Assembly: GCA_014380705.1 (NCBI GenBank) | Contig: JACMJI010000407.1 | Span: 1-6,695 of the forward strand | Direction: 5' to 3' | Origin: Gorillibacterium sp. | GTDB lineage: Bacteria; Bacillota; Bacilli; Paenibacillales; NBRC-103111 | Length of the DNA: 6,695 bases | In this document: positions 5,155 through 6,695 of the stretch, one piece after another | How positions within the stretch are numbered: position 1 is the first letter of the stretch | Layout of the letters: each line of letters starts with the position of its first letter | Notes under the pieces: generated by a model | The model's database searches: none | Told to the model about the DNA's origin: nothing | Seen by the model: the letters and a program-made list of their open reading frames with translations, nothing else | Program-made: the position numbers and the translations under genes

Positions 5155-5180
5155 CCTCCTCGATTCTTCGGAACAGAATC
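5155..5180 (-). promoter_or_regulatory. nadK ribosome binding site abutting a 6-bp hairpin
   Basis: GAGGAGG (5161-5155) lies 7 nt from the TTG start, a strong site for a weak start codon. Directly upstream, AGAATC (plus strand 5175-5180) pairs with GATTCT (5162-5167) around a 7-nt loop. The stem ends at the base next to the ribosome binding site. It could modulate ribosome access, but the stem is short and A/T-rich. Confidence 0.5.
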
Positions 5181-5239
5181 TAAATCAGTAAACAGGACGG
5201 TTCTAGTGTAAGAATGGTGTAGTTGGATCGACTAAGTTC

Positions 5240-5268
5240 ATCATATCAAAAAAATGCTGTAAAATGAA
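5240..5268 (-). promoter_or_regulatory. Probable extended -10 promoter for nadK
   Basis: The minus strand reads TGATATGAT: TATGAT (5245-5240) matches the -10 consensus at five of six positions and carries the TGN extension. The -35 position at 17-nt spacing (5268-5263, TTCATT) is weak. The implied leader is about 85 nt. Confidence 0.45.
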
Positions 5269-5286
5269 ACGTTTGTGGGTAAAGCA

Positions 5287-5312
5287 AAGCGCCACCCTAA
5301 AGGATGGCGCTT
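5287..5312 (-). terminator. Terminator hairpin downstream of glgP
   Basis: AAGCGCCA (5287-5294) pairs with TGGCGCTT (5305-5312). After one mismatch, CC pairs with GG around a TAAA loop. It lies 30 nt past the glgP stop. The minus-strand tail (TTTGCTTTACC) is only moderately T-rich, so termination may be partial. Confidence 0.7.
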
Positions 5313-5342
5313 CGTTTGTTGAAGTCATTCATAGTGTTGGCT

Positions 5343-6695
5343 TTAAAGGACACTGGTGTAATTATGTGACATTTCGGAGTGGTGGTTAAATAACGGGTGG
5401 TACGGACGAACACGAACCGAGTAATGCTTGAGATGAGTCAAATGCGATGGGATTTGGGTGTGGAAGCGACTGAAGCCACCATCAATATCCTTTTCTGGTA
5501 TAAGGGGTACATGAACAGGCTCCCAAATTCCTTCTTTGTTGTCAGCATAATAGACAATTTCTGCGGCAACATCCTTCATGGCAATCTGACCTAAATGAAT
5601 ATCAACCTTTACCTCTTTAAAACCAGTAGAAGCAGGAAGTGTTAAATCATCCCTGGCTATTGCTGAGCCTACCTCACCCCAATTTTTCAGGATGAATAAC
5701 TTGAATTCCGCAAGGGTATGTGCCGCATGGTTACCATCAGCCTGAAATTTACGATAGCGACTCATGGTAGGAGCATAGAACTGATCTGTATAGTTCTGTA
5801 CCATGCGATGGGTATTGTACTCAGGAGACAAAGTCTTGATCGAGCGCTTCATGACAGCAGTCCAAGGCTCGGGGTAAGTTTCTTGTCTGTAGTACAAGGG
5901 TATGATCTCCTGTTCCAGCTTGGTATATAAGGATTCAGCATTCTCATTCTCTTGTGTCTGCCAATCGGAATCTGGAGATGACTCAATGGACCAGCCATTG
6001 GTGCCATCATAGCCTTCCTCCCACCACCCATCGAGGACGCTGAAGTTTATTACACCATTCAATGCTGCTTTTTCGCCACTGGTGCCACTTGCTTCGAGGG
6101 GACGCAAGGGATTATTTAGCCAAACATCAACACCCTGTACCAGATATCGAGCCAGATTGATGTCGTAATTTTCAAGCATGACGATCTTTCCCTTAAACTC
6201 GTCGACTTGGGATACACGATAAATTTCACGAATTAAATCCTGACCCGGAATGTCAGCAGGATGGGCTTTGCCCGCGAACAAGATTTGCACCGGACGACCG
6301 GATTGATTCAGAATTCGGCTAAGACGGGGCAGGTCATGGAACAACAGATTCGCACGTTTGTATGTAGCGAAACGACGGGCGAATCCAATGGTCAACGCTT
6401 CTGGATTTAGCAATGTTTGAGCTTCAGCAATGCGCTCTGGACTATCTTTGGCACGTCTGCGTTGTTCCTCCAGGTTTTTCCTCGCGTGATCAATGAGCCT
6501 CGCCTTAAGCTTTTTGTGAATCTGCCATAACTCCTCACTTGGAATCGAATCGATGGCTTCCCAGGTCGTTCTTTCCGTTTGCCGCAAGGTCCAATCTTCA
6601 CCTAAATATTGATCATAAAGCGCTATTATCTCCGCTGCAATCCAGCTTTCGGCATGAACGCCATTCGTAATGTGACCGATTGGCACATCAGCCAC
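5343..6695 (-). CDS. glgP: Alpha-glucan phosphorylase, 3' part (5' end outside window)
   Basis: The C-terminal 450 residues of a GT35 glucan phosphorylase are present; the N-terminal part lies beyond position 6695. The GTG at the window edge is internal, not a start. The enzyme uses phosphate and pyridoxal phosphate (PLP) to cleave alpha-1,4-glucan ends, releasing glucose-1-phosphate in the cytoplasm. Visible signatures, in fragment numbering, are PIGHITNGVHAESWI (5-19), TIGFARRFATYKRANLL (102-118), QILFAGKAHPAD (137-148), GVDVWLNNPLRPLEASGTSG (188-207) and EKAALNG (208-214), then DGWWEEGYDGTNGW (222-235). Lys209 in SGEKAALNG aligns with the PLP-binding lysine of classical phosphorylases. The SGTSGEKAALNG form and the DGWWEEGY segment fit the alpha-glucan phosphorylase branch of about 850 residues seen in Mycobacterium and Thermotoga, not the muscle or MalP type. 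A beta-rich segment from about residue 360 forms the C-terminal domain of that branch. A terminator follows, so nadK is probably a separate unit. Confidence 0.95.
   Translation of the reverse strand: MADVPIGHITNGVHAESWIAAEIIALYDQYLGEDWTLRQTERTTWEAIDSIPSEELWQIHKKLKARLIDHARKNLEEQRRRAKDSPERIAEAQTLLNPEALTIGFARRFATYKRANLLFHDLPRLSRILNQSGRPVQILFAGKAHPADIPGQDLIREIYRVSQVDEFKGKIVMLENYDINLARYLVQGVDVWLNNPLRPLEASGTSGEKAALNGVINFSVLDGWWEEGYDGTNGWSIESSPDSDWQTQENENAESLYTKLEQEIIPLYYRQETYPEPWTAVMKRSIKTLSPEYNTHRMVQNYTDQFYAPTMSRYRKFQADGNHAAHTLAEFKLFILKNWGEVGSAIARDDLTLPASTGFKEVKVDIHLGQIAMKDVAAEIVYYADNKEGIWEPVHVPLIPEKDIDGGFSRFHTQIPSHLTHLKHYSVRVRPYHPLFNHHSEMSHNYTSVL

Noticed and set aside
1..6695. Search for CRISPR arrays, insertion sequences, tRNA or rRNA genes, toxin-antitoxin or defence genes
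   Set aside because: None was seen. The large genes are housekeeping or sporulation functions with intact frames and no transposase, integrase or regularly spaced repeats.

Overview
The window looks like chromosomal core sequence from an endospore-forming Firmicute, most likely Paenibacillus or a close relative. The case rests on a YunB-type sporulation protein, a LytH-type spore-cortex endopeptidase, a YutD/DUF1027 protein and a short Gram-positive NAD kinase, most with strong GGAGG-type ribosome binding sites. yunB, lytH and yutD also lie near each other in Bacillus subtilis. The genus is inferred from gene content and style, not from a search.

Layout, left to right. Positions 1-357 hold no convincing gene but carry short repeats and hairpins ahead of yunB (358-1146, +). 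yunB converges on a minus-strand group across a strong 22-bp-stem terminator (1163-1212). That group is a 46-codon ORF (1222-1362), lytH (1449-2507) and a GNAT acetyltransferase gene (2595-3101). A divergent region (3102-3346) holds a good SigA-type promoter for the acetyltransferase, its roughly 120-nt structured leader, and an extended -10 promoter for yutD (3347-4201, +). yutD has a long Arg/Asp-rich tail and ends at a hairpin terminator (4239-4293). Facing it is the NAD kinase gene nadK (4335-5147, -), with its own promoter. The right end is the 3' half of an alpha-glucan phosphorylase gene, glgP (5343-6695, -), cut by the window edge and closed by a hairpin at 5287-5312.

Functionally this is a mixture. 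yunB and lytH belong to late sporulation (mother cell and cortex peptidoglycan). nadK makes NADP and glgP releases glucose-1-phosphate from storage glucan. The acetyltransferase probably detoxifies a small amine, and yutD is conserved but unexplained. Nothing suggests that they form one pathway.

I see no defence system, mobile element, CRISPR array, tRNA, rRNA or recognised riboswitch. The points most worth a second look are the unlisted 46-codon ORF beside lytH, the unusual disordered tail of YutD, and a hairpin motif shared by the yunB upstream region and the acetyltransferase leader, which may be a dispersed element. Three genes (lytH, yutD, nadK) appear to start at TTG, so default start calls here are likely to be wrong.
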